Origin: a virus
Strand: one strand, 5' to 3'
DNA length: 26,424 bases
Virus record (IMG/VR): IMGVR_UViG_3300030099_004984
Span: 1-26,424 of that record
Made by a program: the position numbers and the translations under genes. Positions 7,290-15,394 of this stretch are shown piece by piece. The stretch's first letter is position 1; each line of letters begins with the position of its first letter. The notes beneath the pieces were generated by a model. That model searched no databases, was not told the DNA's origin, and was given only the letters and a program-made list of their open reading frames with translations.

Positions 7290-9254
7290 CTATCCTAAAC
7301 TGCTTTCTTGTACTATATTTCTCTCTAATCCTTGTGCGGTTGTAACATCACCAGCTACAACAAATGCTTTTACCGGCTGTTGTTTTTGTGCTGTGATGGT
7401 TTGTGCCAATTGATTTTCAGGTGCTGCCCCAACAATATTAAAACTTGGTGCTGCTGTTTGTATTTGTGGAACATCAATACCCACCGATCCACCGCCACCA
7501 CTTGCACCTGCACTTGATGCAACAGATTTTGTTTTACTTACAGCTGATTTAACTGCGCTAATTACAGCAATAGCTTGAGCTGCATATGCTATTATTAATG
7601 GTATGTTTTGTGGAAAACCTGCTTTTAATGTTTCACTTGCACCTGTTGCTACATTACTACCTGCTTTAGCACCATCAACAGTTGCTTCGGTAGATGCTTG
7701 TTGTGCTTTTAATAATGTCTTTTTAACTTCCATTATATTTTCTTTTGCAGCTAATATTGTTTTTGCTACTAGTATTGCTTTTCCTAATCTACTTTCCTCC
7801 CCTGCAAGTTGTACTGCTGTATTAAATGTCTTTTCTCGAATTGCAATTTTTTGCTGTTCAATAGCTTTTATCTTATTAGCTCTATTTTGTTCATCTTCTA
7901 ATATTGCTTTTGATATTTGAGCATTAAAAAATTTAGTCGCTTCTATTTTTTGTGCATCAGTTGCTTTTAGATCTTCCAACTCTTTTAAACCCCTTTCTTT
8001 TTGTCTTATTGCTCTTTGTTCTGCTGATAAATCTTCTGCATCTTCGTTAAGTTTTCTAAATTTATCTCTGATATTTTTAATAGCTTCTTGCCTTTTTGCT
8101 TCATCTGCGATTGCTTTTGTTATTGCATCTGCTATTTTTTTATTTTCCTTATCGGCTTCTGCTTTATCTTCCTGATCGATTTGATTTAAAAACTGATCAC
8201 GCCTGTTTTTTAATTGTCTTAATTTTTTTTCAGTTTCAGAAATAGCCTTATCTCCCTCTTCATCAACACCTGTAAATATTGATGCTGCTATACTTGCACC
8301 AGCACCACCGACCTTATCAGCTAAACCAAAATCTTTACCAAAAAAAGCACCTATTTTATCTAAACCTGTTGCAAGTTTTTCAATCGGTATTAAAACAAAA
8401 TTCAATATTCCAGTTAAAATAACTCTATTTCTACGTGCTGTCTCTATTTGTTGTTTTCTTAATGTCTCTTGAGCCTGCAATTGTGCTTCTAATGCAGTGA
8501 TTGTTTCATTTGTTTGCTGTATTTTTAGATCTCTGATTTCTTTTTCAGTTTTGCCTTGCCTTTTTAATGTGGCTTCTGTTTCTGAAATATTTTTAAATTG
8601 ATCTTCTGATGCTGTTACAATTTTTGCTGCTTCTTCTGCGGCCTTTTTTTGTTCTTGGTTAACGCCTGTTAGTGCTTCTTTTATTTTATCAAAGTTAGCG
8701 ACTAAAGTACCCACCAAAACTACTAATGCACCAATACCTGTAGATATTAAAACCTTTTGAAAAATTGATAGACTTGCTGTTGCTACTTTTATACCACGAC
8801 CTAAGCTTAAAAATAATTTACCAAATGATTGAAACTGTAGTGATAAACCACCTGTTATTTTGCTTAATCCTGTACTTACATCTCTGTTTTTTAAAAGCGT
8901 TTCGTTAAATTGTGCTGCTTTAATTGTACCGGCTGATACTGCTTTTGTGTTTAATTTTCTTTGTACCCTTGCAGCGTTTAATTCATCTTTTAAAAATTTT
9001 AAATCTGCCCTTTGTTGTTCTAGTAATTGGTTTTCTCTTATTAATTTTGACTCAAACCTCATTTTTTCGCTACCACTCCCTGCTTCTGCCAAGGCATTTT
9101 TATATTCCACTACCCTTTGGTTAGTTTTAGCTAGTTCTTGTCTTTGTATAGCAACATTAAGCGTTAATTCCTCAACCGAATCGCTTGTCAGTTTTATTTC
9201 TTCTCTTGCTTTTTGAGCATTTACAGAAACATTTATTTTTGCTGGTGTTGCCAT
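7290..9254 (-). CDS. Tape measure protein
   Basis: This 654-residue protein has the typical make-up of a tape measure: long charged helices and coiled coils (about 20-120, 215-270 and 330-500) interrupted by hydrophobic segments at about 165-187 (LISTGIGALVVLVGTLVANF), 275-295 and near 545-565 (LIIAYAAQAIAVISAVKS), and an Ala/Lys/Glu-rich composition. It would set tail length and pass into the host envelope at infection. The C-terminus (PSFNIVG, ENQLAQTI, QPVKAFVVAGDVTTAQ, RNIVQ.SSLG) is a signature I associate with tape measure or related virion proteins of Bacteroidota phages. At 654 residues the tail would be of moderate length. Confidence 0.8.
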   Translation of the reverse strand: MATPAKINVSVNAQKAREEIKLTSDSVEELTLNVAIQRQELAKTNQRVVEYKNALAEAGSGSEKMRFESKLIRENQLLEQQRADLKFLKDELNAARVQRKLNTKAVSAGTIKAAQFNETLLKNRDVSTGLSKITGGLSLQFQSFGKLFLSLGRGIKVATASLSIFQKVLISTGIGALVVLVGTLVANFDKIKEALTGVNQEQKKAAEEAAKIVTASEDQFKNISETEATLKRQGKTEKEIRDLKIQQTNETITALEAQLQAQETLRKQQIETARRNRVILTGILNFVLIPIEKLATGLDKIGAFFGKDFGLADKVGGAGASIAASIFTGVDEEGDKAISETEKKLRQLKNRRDQFLNQIDQEDKAEADKENKKIADAITKAIADEAKRQEAIKNIRDKFRKLNEDAEDLSAEQRAIRQKERGLKELEDLKATDAQKIEATKFFNAQISKAILEDEQNRANKIKAIEQQKIAIREKTFNTAVQLAGEESRLGKAILVAKTILAAKENIMEVKKTLLKAQQASTEATVDGAKAGSNVATGASETLKAGFPQNIPLIIAYAAQAIAVISAVKSAVSKTKSVASSAGASGGGGSVGIDVPQIQTAAPSFNIVGAAPENQLAQTITAQKQQPVKAFVVAGDVTTAQGLERNIVQESSLG

Positions 9255-9385
9255 TTAATTTCTTTTTTTAATAATTTATAACCATCCTTAATATTTTCCG
9301 GTAACTTGTATTTGCCTTGGGCTATTCTAATATTCTCAGTTTCCCCATTTGCAAACTCTAACAAATCTAAAATGTTAATAATCAT
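9233..9385 (-). CDS. Small protein between tail genes (50 aa), unknown
   Basis: A 50-residue reading frame links the large tail protein and the tape measure. Its ATG (9385-9383) overlaps the upstream TGA as ATGA and its end overlaps the tape measure start by 22 bases. The product begins MIINILDLLEFANGETENIR and continues with a KYKLPENIKDGYKLLKKEIK helix-like part. The tight coupling on both sides and normal codon use suggest a real gene. Its position just before the tape measure is where tail assembly helpers are often found, but the chaperone itself is encoded at 14868, so no function can be assigned. Confidence 0.65.
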   Translation of the reverse strand: MIINILDLLEFANGETENIRIAQGKYKLPENIKDGYKLLKKEIKWQHQQK

Positions 9386-11970
9386 ACTTTATTTAGTAAT
9401 TCTAAACTACTTTTTCCTGTTTGTAGGTTTGTAGTTATTTTGTTAATAATAAACTCCTCATTAGATATAACAATAGTATCAGATAATTTATAATTTAAAA
9501 GAAAACTTTGTGGCAAAATTGCTTGAACTTTTACTAATCTTCTGTTATAGCTGAATATATCACTTATATATTCTCTATAAAATGATTTAAACAAAGTGTT
9601 TTCATCTATTTGACCTGTTACAAAAGGATTAATTTCTTGGCTAAAATTTAATGTTTGACTATCGGATGATGTTGTATAAGTTATTGTTATCGTTCCGCCT
9701 GTATCAACATCGCTACTAGCAAAAACACTATTTTTTATTACATTGTTTACTGTTGTGCTTGAATTATCTGCAACCACTACTGTTTGAGATGCATTATTAG
9801 TGTCTAAATAAGTAAATGTAACACTGCTACCTTCGTTGGCAACTGTTAATAGTACACTTGCTGTACCCTCTTGAAAGTTTGTAGGCCGGTTTATAGTATT
9901 TAAACTATCAGGTGTTCCAACACCACCGCCATTAAACATTTGTATAGGAGTTGATGATACGCTTGTATTTTTTCTTAAAAATAATAAAGGTTTTCCAATC
10001 GTTGGACTTTGATTATCGTCCACAAAATAACCAAAACCTATATTTGTATCTAGACCATCATTATTATTCTTTAATCTTTCAAAAAGCATTTTTTCATAAG
10101 GCACTTTTATAATATAATCTTGACCCCTGTTTAATCTTGGATCTCTACCGCTACCGCTTGTATCACTTGCTTTAACAGCACCATATTCTCTAGAATTTAA
10201 TTTATTATAGAAAAATGCACTAAAAGTTTTAGGATCTTCAAACGTAAACTCAATGTCGTTGAAAGGTACGCTAAAGTCACTCTGGCTTTCATCTATTACA
10301 ATAAAATCAGTTATATCTCTTGTAGCACCACCTAAATAAAAGCTGTCTAATGTCTGAACTTTAATTTGACTAAATGTACTGCTTGACACGTCATTGTCTA
10401 CAAATGCAGTTAAATTAAATGTTTTAAATAAACCTGTTAAAAAATTTAATATTTTCATATCAGGTATTTGATCTGATATATAAATAGTGTCAACAACAGA
10501 ATCTGGGGAAATGTTACCTGCGCTAATGGTTAGTTCTCTTGGTGTTTGCTGATCTTTAATTAATATTTTAGTAAATGTCATACCATAAGTTAAGTTCAAA
10601 CTTGTTTCTGTTGTTTCAATAACAAACTCAATATTATGCTGCTCGTTTGTCAAAGATAAACCCTCATTTTCAAACTCAAATTCAAGTATAGTATTAGTTG
10701 TACCTGATACGTGCGCTAACTCTGCAACCACCTCATTTGTACCTGCTTTTCTGAATCTTGCTGTAAATTTTTTTGTATTTACCGATGGGGTCACAACCCA
10801 TTGAATTTTCATTTTTTCAATATTTTGAAATTGATTTAAAATACAAGTTTGGAATCTAAATATACCACCATCAAAAACCGGCATAAAACCTGTAAAGCTA
10901 TTTTGTGGGTTTTGTGTTATATCGTTGTCAAAAAATTCCAACACATCTCCTGTAAAGCTTTGTATTTTGTCTACTACAATTAAATTTGTGCTTGTTTCAT
11001 TTGATGGTGTAACCCCTATTTCTCCTTTGTTTCTGTGTAACCACATATATAAATTTGAAAAAAATCCTGTTTCTTTAAAAAAATCATCAGTAAACTTAAT
11101 ATCTATTTCGTTATCTTGTTCTATAACTTTTATTATATCAATAATTCTTATTGCTGGTTTTAAATCTGTAAACTGAAAACCTTTTGTTGCACCCAATCTT
11201 TCTGTATTTCCTGAACCTGAATCTGACTGATTACCACTAGCGAACAAGTTTCTTGTTGTATCGCTTCTTGCCTGTGTTGTTAGAACACCGCCTTGAGCAT
11301 TTGAACTATCATAAATAAATCTTTGAGTGTGTGATATCAAAGGGTATATAATATGAGGTACTGATACTGTTTGGCCATTTAAAACCGATACAAAACTTTC
11401 TAAGCCTTGTTTTACTCTTGTTACATCATAGTCGTGGTTAAATTGCGAAAAATCTAAACTACTCAGTTTTCTATCTTTTACACGATCTTTCAGCTGTATT
11501 GTTTGCCCATAAAAAGTTATATTATAACTATATGGTACATTATTTTTTAATTTTACACCATTCATAACTATGTATCCTGCTCTAAAAGGTTTGTAGTTTA
11601 ATTCTAGTATAGCATCAAGTTTCGAGTTGGCATCAAATATACCATTTGGAATCGCATCGCTGATTAGGTCTCTACGATAATAATGTTTAAATAATTTGTT
11701 GTTAACACTACTTGCCGGTAGATTGAATGTTTTACTAAAATCTGTAAATACTTTTTTTATGTCACGAATATCTTGAATCGTTTGTGTAAGTGTGATCTGC
11801 TCATCTTCAAACAAATCTAAATGCTGAAAATTAATATCGGTGATTAAATTTATTTCATTCCATATTCTAAATGTATTTTCCCATAATGTATCTGTTAAAT
11901 TCCAAATATCTGGATTTGGATCTGGGCTATCTAATAATATGCTTGGTACTGCTAAACCTACTTGGTTCAT
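9382..11970 (-). CDS. Large tail or baseplate protein
   Basis: This 862-residue protein contains a conserved block at about 55-180 with LTQTIQDIRDIKKVFTDFSK, then NKLFKHYYRRD, ELNYKPFRAGYIVMNGVKLK and YNITFYGQTIQLKD. I associate that block with large tail proteins of marine Bacteroidota phages. The remainder is beta-rich, with segments typical of phage baseplate or tail-tip proteins and an inserted Ser/Thr/Val-rich stretch around 700-770 that looks like an Ig-like domain. The C-terminal LNYKLSDTIVISNEEFIINK resembles a tail-hub beta element. It probably belongs to the distal tail and host contact structure. It begins in a TAATG overlap with the previous gene. Confidence 0.65.
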   Translation of the reverse strand: MNQVGLAVPSILLDSPDPNPDIWNLTDTLWENTFRIWNEINLITDINFQHLDLFEDEQITLTQTIQDIRDIKKVFTDFSKTFNLPASSVNNKLFKHYYRRDLISDAIPNGIFDANSKLDAILELNYKPFRAGYIVMNGVKLKNNVPYSYNITFYGQTIQLKDRVKDRKLSSLDFSQFNHDYDVTRVKQGLESFVSVLNGQTVSVPHIIYPLISHTQRFIYDSSNAQGGVLTTQARSDTTRNLFASGNQSDSGSGNTERLGATKGFQFTDLKPAIRIIDIIKVIEQDNEIDIKFTDDFFKETGFFSNLYMWLHRNKGEIGVTPSNETSTNLIVVDKIQSFTGDVLEFFDNDITQNPQNSFTGFMPVFDGGIFRFQTCILNQFQNIEKMKIQWVVTPSVNTKKFTARFRKAGTNEVVAELAHVSGTTNTILEFEFENEGLSLTNEQHNIEFVIETTETSLNLTYGMTFTKILIKDQQTPRELTISAGNISPDSVVDTIYISDQIPDMKILNFLTGLFKTFNLTAFVDNDVSSSTFSQIKVQTLDSFYLGGATRDITDFIVIDESQSDFSVPFNDIEFTFEDPKTFSAFFYNKLNSREYGAVKASDTSGSGRDPRLNRGQDYIIKVPYEKMLFERLKNNNDGLDTNIGFGYFVDDNQSPTIGKPLLFLRKNTSVSSTPIQMFNGGGVGTPDSLNTINRPTNFQEGTASVLLTVANEGSSVTFTYLDTNNASQTVVVADNSSTTVNNVIKNSVFASSDVDTGGTITITYTTSSDSQTLNFSQEINPFVTGQIDENTLFKSFYREYISDIFSYNRRLVKVQAILPQSFLLNYKLSDTIVISNEEFIINKITTNLQTGKSSLELLNKV

Positions 11971-13109
11971 TATCGTATGGTGTTAAGTTTATCAAAAGCA
12001 AAATTAAAATTTATAGTATAGTTTGCAAGCTTGTCATTTAAACTCGTCTGAAAAGTTACTTGTTTATTTTCCGGAATTACAGGCAGATGTTTGTTGTCTT
12101 TAAATATCCAGCACCTTGGTGTCATCAATAGTTCTTCTATAACTTGATTATAGCTGTCATTTACATATCCTGTGTTTAAAATAATATTTTCTCTACTAGT
12201 GATATTTCTTGTTTTATATTGCGCATTGTTTATCGAATATGTAGCACCGGTTGTTAGAGTGTTTGCCTTATATTCTTCTCTATTTATATTTATGCTTTCT
12301 ATCGATTTTAAAAAAAAGTTTATACGCTGTAATGCCCCAAATCTATTAACAAAAATGACAGGTATATTGTCAAACTTCTGGCAAGTTTGTTCTTCTACTT
12401 TTATTGTTTCTGTGCTACCGCCTGTAACCACGTCAACACTTGTTAAACTAGCTGTTGTACTTGTTGCATATTCAATAGCTGTGTTTGTTGTGTCAATTCC
12501 TGTTCCAACTGTTACACTTGATATTGTTGTACTACCATTTTTAAAATTAACTGTAGTTGCACCTGTTAATGTATCTGCACCTGAATTAACACTTAAATTA
12601 GCTAGCACAGGTATTTTCAAGATCTCTTGACTTTCTCTAAATATAGTATCGTTAGACATCAATTTTGTGGTGCTTCCCTTGAATGTACTTAATGATAGTG
12701 TTGTGTTATTGTTGGTTTGTGTTTCTGTTGTGAAACCATCTTCAAAATATCCAACGCCATCAAAAGCTAACATATTTGTTGTGATTGCATCTAATGCAGT
12801 ACCGGCTGTGTTTCTTGGGGTTGCTACTGTTTTAACCCAAACATTAAGGCCATTGTTACCAAATGAACCACTAAAGCTGTATTCAATAAAATCTTTGATC
12901 AGTTCGCCAATTTCAAATATTACAAAATTATTATTAGAAACTTCGTTTTTCCTTAATTGATAAGTTAAACTTGGGCTTGTTTGATATGTACCTGTATATA
13001 TTGATATATCGAGATTGCAGTCAGCAAGAGCATTTGCTTCTGTTCCGCCACCATCATTTGCTACCTTTATATATACTGGTGTGTTAATATTTATTTTAAA
13101 TATTGCCAT
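11970..13109 (-). CDS. Tail structural protein, beta-rich
   Basis: This 379-residue protein has an N-terminal beta domain (MAIFKININTPVYIKVANDG through about 160), a Ser/Thr/Val/Gly-rich insertion at about 170-235 and a conserved C-terminal half with IPVIFVNRFGALQRINFF, RNITSRENIILNTGYVND and an ELLMTPRCWIFK motif. The FVNRFGALQ..FF signature is one I associate with distal tail proteins next to the large tail protein that follows here. The pair probably forms the tail tip. Its first bases overlap the gp10-like gene and its stop overlaps the next start as TAATG. A more exact role cannot be read from sequence alone. Confidence 0.6.
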   Translation of the reverse strand: MAIFKININTPVYIKVANDGGGTEANALADCNLDISIYTGTYQTSPSLTYQLRKNEVSNNNFVIFEIGELIKDFIEYSFSGSFGNNGLNVWVKTVATPRNTAGTALDAITTNMLAFDGVGYFEDGFTTETQTNNNTTLSLSTFKGSTTKLMSNDTIFRESQEILKIPVLANLSVNSGADTLTGATTVNFKNGSTTISSVTVGTGIDTTNTAIEYATSTTASLTSVDVVTGGSTETIKVEEQTCQKFDNIPVIFVNRFGALQRINFFLKSIESININREEYKANTLTTGATYSINNAQYKTRNITSRENIILNTGYVNDSYNQVIEELLMTPRCWIFKDNKHLPVIPENKQVTFQTSLNDKLANYTINFNFAFDKLNTIR

Positions 13110-13662
13110 TATTTTTTGCTGTTATTATTTTTATCTCTGTTATAAAATCCTCTCCGTATGCTTTCGCTAACTGATCAGGTAGTTGTTTAAAATATTTTTT
13201 AAATGGTAGTGTAAAAAATAATGATGGTTGTAAACCTTTTATAAATATGCTTTTTGCAATTAAAAAAACTAATGTTTTTCTCGGTATAAACCTACCTCTA
13301 TTATCGCGTACTAATTTGCTTAAACCTTTTTTCCTTACAACCCATTTGTCCAATGGGCCTGTTGGTGGCATACCTTTCAAACCTCTTTTGCCACCTTTTG
13401 ATGTGTATCTAAATTTTCTTCCGTATAATTCTTTGCCCTCACTTCTACCGCCTTTTACACCCTCGACACCAGCATCAACAAATTTGCCGTAACCCTCCAT
13501 AAAAAATGTAATTAAACTTTCGCCTAATGTAATTTTTTCTTTTGATCTTATGCTGTTTACTAAAGTGCCTGTAACTTTATCTTTACTTGCATTTGCTTTT
13601 GCTTCTGTTACAACCTGTCTTGCAAATTTTTGTATAACTTCTGTTACCTTTTGTAGTTTCAT
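13096..13662 (-). CDS. HK97 gp10-like tail completion protein
   Basis: The start is set at the ATG at 13662-13660 (MKLQKVTEVIQKFARQVVTE), which forms a TAATG overlap with the tail terminator gene; two extra codons upstream would need TTG. The 188-residue product has the gp10-type layout: an amphipathic N-terminal helix, then GTLVNSIRSKEKIT and FFMEGYGKFVDAGVEGVKGG, where Y.kFVDaG is the conserved core. Next comes a basic loop with RYTSKGGKRGLKGMPP and a C-terminal helix. Members of this family act at the head-tail junction or in tail completion in siphoviruses. The unusually long basic insertion after VKGGRSEG is an oddity of this copy. Confidence 0.75.
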   Translation of the reverse strand: MKLQKVTEVIQKFARQVVTEAKANASKDKVTGTLVNSIRSKEKITLGESLITFFMEGYGKFVDAGVEGVKGGRSEGKELYGRKFRYTSKGGKRGLKGMPPTGPLDKWVVRKKGLSKLVRDNRGRFIPRKTLVFLIAKSIFIKGLQPSLFFTLPFKKYFKQLPDQLAKAYGEDFITEIKIITAKNNGNI

Positions 13663-14132
13663 TAGCAAATGTTTATATCGTTATCAATTAATATATCCAT
13701 TGTTGCCACCCATCCGGCTACTTCGTTTTCAAATCTATCGAAAAATGGCTCACAATTAACAACCCCATCAAGCTGATACTTTTCTGTATATAAAGTACCG
13801 CTTCTCAGTAACTCTATTAATTTGTTTGCAACAGCTAATTGTGTATTTAATATATCGTGTTCATTATTATTTCCTATAAAAATATCACTTGTCTCATCTT
13901 TACTTTGATCTACAATATCCATACAAATAACACTTATATTGAATCTAAGTACTTGTTCTTCTTGTGTTACATTGTTTACAATTATATGACTGAGTGGATA
14001 AATTGTCTGTTTTGCAAGATCAATTTTTGTAATATCTCCTGTTGTAACGCTATTTACATTTTCATCTGCTAACAAAGTATCACGTATTGTTGTTGTTATT
14101 AAATAAAAACCTCTAACTCCTATATTGCTCAT
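13662..14132 (-). CDS. Probable tail terminator protein
   Basis: This 156-residue protein begins MSNIGVRGFYLITTTIRDTL and has strands around 55-70 (YPLSHIIVNNVTQEEQVLRF), a segment DIVDQSKDE followed by a disordered NNNEHD loop, a helix LNTQLAVANKLIELLRSG and a closing strand GWVATMDILI. The order of a helix, a strand with N..tee...rFni, a helix with vaNKLi..L, and a final vaGW.at..I is that of tail terminator or completion proteins (lambda gpU-like fold), which cap the tail tube at the head end. It follows the tail chaperone and precedes gp10-like. Its ATG overlaps the stop of the frameshift reading frame as ATGA. Confidence 0.65.
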   Translation of the reverse strand: MSNIGVRGFYLITTTIRDTLLADENVNSVTTGDITKIDLAKQTIYPLSHIIVNNVTQEEQVLRFNISVICMDIVDQSKDETSDIFIGNNNEHDILNTQLAVANKLIELLRSGTLYTEKYQLDGVVNCEPFFDRFENEVAGWVATMDILIDNDINIC

Positions 14133-14868
14133 TTTAAACTTTTATTTATTTGTCGTTGTTCAAGTTCATTTTTTTCTTTTATAAATTCCAAAGCATACAA
14201 ACATTCGTGCATATTTAATTTAATGATATCTTTGTACTTTGTAATATCTCCTTTAGCGAGTGCATAAATTGACTGATACCAGCCCCACCTAGTTCCGAAG
14301 TTTGCAATTGCTGAAAGGTTGCCATCTCCTCCGGACTCAAATAAGCCAGAATATTCCTGCTCAAGTCGTTGCCTAAATTGTAAAAAAAAACAATACTACT
14401 AAATACAACATCAAGAGGAACTTGTTTCATATATAAAAATTCCCCACCCTTGTATTTATCTATTATATATCGATCGCTATGTTTTTGTAATACAGGCCTA
14501 TATAAAACTCCCATTGCTTTGTGCATATTTTCCCAATCCTTAAAGTAGGTATCTAAATCAACATATTCGCCAAAAGTCATTTCATCTAGGTTTGGTATAA
14601 AACCATATTTTATTTTATCCATAGTGAAATGCCTGATTAGGTGTTTTGTATCTTGTTCAAATATCTGTGTTAGTTTTTTTGAAATTTTATTTATATGTGT
14701 CATTTTGTACTCATAAATATTTCCGTATGGTACTTTACAAAATATTTCTATCATTTTTGATCCTAATACCATTTGATCCTTTTCATTTTCTTGGAACTTG
14801 ATAAACTTTTGATATTGCTCTAAACTAATATCGTTTAAATTATCCGGTATACTTATTTGAATCCTCAT
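14129..14868 (-). CDS. Tail assembly chaperone, long form by -1 frameshift (246 aa)
   Basis: The zero-frame gene (14868-14215) contains a run of nine T at 14390-14382 read GTT TTT TTT TAC. A -1 slip on T_TTT_TTT (14389-14383) enters a frame that stays open through 14129, adding 84 residues after F162 for a product of 246. The extension begins LQFRQRLEQEYSGLFESGG and contains FGTRWGWYQSIYALAKGDIT and a coiled tail ending KNELEQRQINKSLK. This is clearly protein-like, with the RWGWYQSIY.LA.GD signature I associate with tail-chaperone extensions. The last 27 codons also have their own ATG at 14212. The design mirrors lambda G/GT: short form plus rare extended form binding tape measure. Zero frame also encodes sensible protein, so 14215-14383 is dual-coding. 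Confidence 0.78.
14215..14868 (-). CDS. Tail assembly chaperone, short form
   Basis: The zero-frame protein is 217 residues: MRIQISIPDNLNDISLEQYQ, then KFIKFQENEKD, a helix KMIEIFCKVPYGNIYEYKMT, LTQIFEQDTKHLIRHFTMD, GFIPNLDEMTFGEYVDLDTY, YRPVLQKHSDRYIIDKYKG and a helical end finishing LKEILQSTKISLN. LDEMTFGEYVDLD is a hallmark of a family of small phage proteins located just before tail genes, which I take as gpG-type chaperones that keep the tape measure soluble. The gene starts a transcription unit just after a terminator, with a -7 box TAAATTTG and the shared late element. The interpretation is strengthened by the frameshift extension described separately. Confidence 0.75.
   Translation of the reverse strand: MRIQISIPDNLNDISLEQYQKFIKFQENEKDQMVLGSKMIEIFCKVPYGNIYEYKMTHINKISKKLTQIFEQDTKHLIRHFTMDKIKYGFIPNLDEMTFGEYVDLDTYFKDWENMHKAMGVLYRPVLQKHSDRYIIDKYKGGEFLYMKQVPLDVVFSSIVFFYNLGNDLSRNILAYLSPEEMATFQQLQTSELGGAGISQFMHSLKEILQSTKISLN
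14382..14390 (-). other. Slippery site for -1 ribosomal frameshift
   Basis: Nine consecutive T on the coding strand are read in zero frame as GTT TTT TTT TAC, providing the heptamer T_TTT_TTT of the canonical X_XXY_YYZ form. Slipping back one base leads directly into the long -1 frame. I did not find a convincing downstream pseudoknot by eye. Confidence 0.65.
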
Positions 14869-14886
14869 AAATATATAACAAATTTA
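14865..14886 (-). promoter_or_regulatory. Late promoter -7 box and shared start element (copy 3)
   Basis: The minus strand reads TAAATTTG (14886-14879), an exact TAnnTTTG box, running into TGTTATATATTTATGA, which contains the ATG at 14868. The expected transcription start leaves only about six bases of leader. No TTTG at the -33 position is evident because the terminator T run occupies it. Confidence 0.55.
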
Positions 14887-14899
14887 TAGATATTTTTTT

Positions 14900-14929
14900 A
14901 AAAAAAAAGGTAGCCATTTCTGACTACCT
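14900..14929 (-). terminator. Rho-independent terminator with GAAA loop
   Basis: The minus strand forms a nine-pair stem AGGTAGTCA / TGGCTACCT closed by a GAAA tetraloop, followed by a run of T. It lies about 50 bases after the stop of the small gene at 14978 and directly before the promoter of the tail block. Confidence 0.88.
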
Positions 14930-14977
14930 ATCAAACAACTAACACAATTATAAAAACTTATACCTATGAAAAAAACC

Positions 14978-15100
14978 CTATTTTGTTAGCTGTTTATCTT
15001 TTTTATTAAAAGGTTTACTTGGATATTCTTTACTTAGAATAAATTTAAAGTACTCCTTTTTACTCACAAATTGTTTTTTTATTGGGTGTAAATATTTCAT
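14978..15100 (-). CDS. Small basic protein (40 aa), unknown
   Basis: This 40-residue reading frame starts with ATG at 15100-15098, overlapping the upstream stop as ATGA. It encodes MKYLHPIKKQFVSKKEYFKF and a Lys-rich tail ending KDKQLTK. It is the last gene before the GAAA-capped terminator. The coupling to the previous gene and its place at the end of an operon make it likely to be translated. The composition is strongly basic (many Lys), so it might bind nucleic acid, but no family is recognised. Confidence 0.6.
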   Translation of the reverse strand: MKYLHPIKKQFVSKKEYFKFILSKEYPSKPFNKKDKQLTK

Positions 15101-15240
15101 TTATTTTTTTTTACAAGTATATTTCCTTCTAAATCGAGTATTGTGTAATTATGTTTTAACAATAACTCAATAGAGTTCTGTATTGCTTTCGCTTTTTGCT
15201 GCATTCTATATGTTTCAAATATTTCGTTACTTATTGGCAT
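15097..15240 (-). CDS. Small protein (47 aa), unknown
   Basis: This reading frame begins with ATG at 15240-15238 inside the end of the previous gene and stops at 15097 in an ATGA overlap with the next. The product starts MPISNEIFETYRMQQKAKAI, continues as a helix and ends YTILDLEGNILVKKNK, which looks like a short helix followed by a beta hairpin (TILD.EGNI.V). The helix-hairpin design is common in small phage host-takeover proteins, but no function can be given. Support comes from its size fitting the gap exactly and from the overlapping starts and stops. Confidence 0.6.
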   Translation of the reverse strand: MPISNEIFETYRMQQKAKAIQNSIELLLKHNYTILDLEGNILVKKNK

Positions 15241-15394
15241 CTCTTATTATAACATTTTTATTTATAAAATTTTTATATTTTTTAATCATTTCTTGCTTTT
15301 CTTTAGTTGAATTTACAAATTTAGGTATTGATAACCAATACTTTGGATCTTTTTCTGCAAAAAACTTCTTTAATATCCATCCTAATACTTTCAT
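15227..15394 (-). CDS. Small basic protein (55 aa), unknown
   Basis: The start is taken as the ATG at 15394-15392 (MKVLGWILKKFFAEKDPKYW), which overlaps the previous TGA as ATGA; the longer frame would need a TTG start. The 55-residue protein is basic, with an N-terminal amphipathic helix and WLSIPKFVNSTKEKQEMIKK in the middle. It overlaps the next gene by 14 bases. No family is recognised. The aromatic, positively charged first helix might associate with membrane or nucleic acid; that is a guess. Confidence 0.55.
   Translation of the reverse strand: MKVLGWILKKFFAEKDPKYWLSIPKFVNSTKEKQEMIKKYKNFINKNVIIRDANK

Noticed and set aside
14869-15226. tRNA or other structured RNA in the area between tail block and small genes
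   Set aside because: The only clear structure is the terminator hairpin; the rest is explained by two small coding frames, with no cloverleaf.
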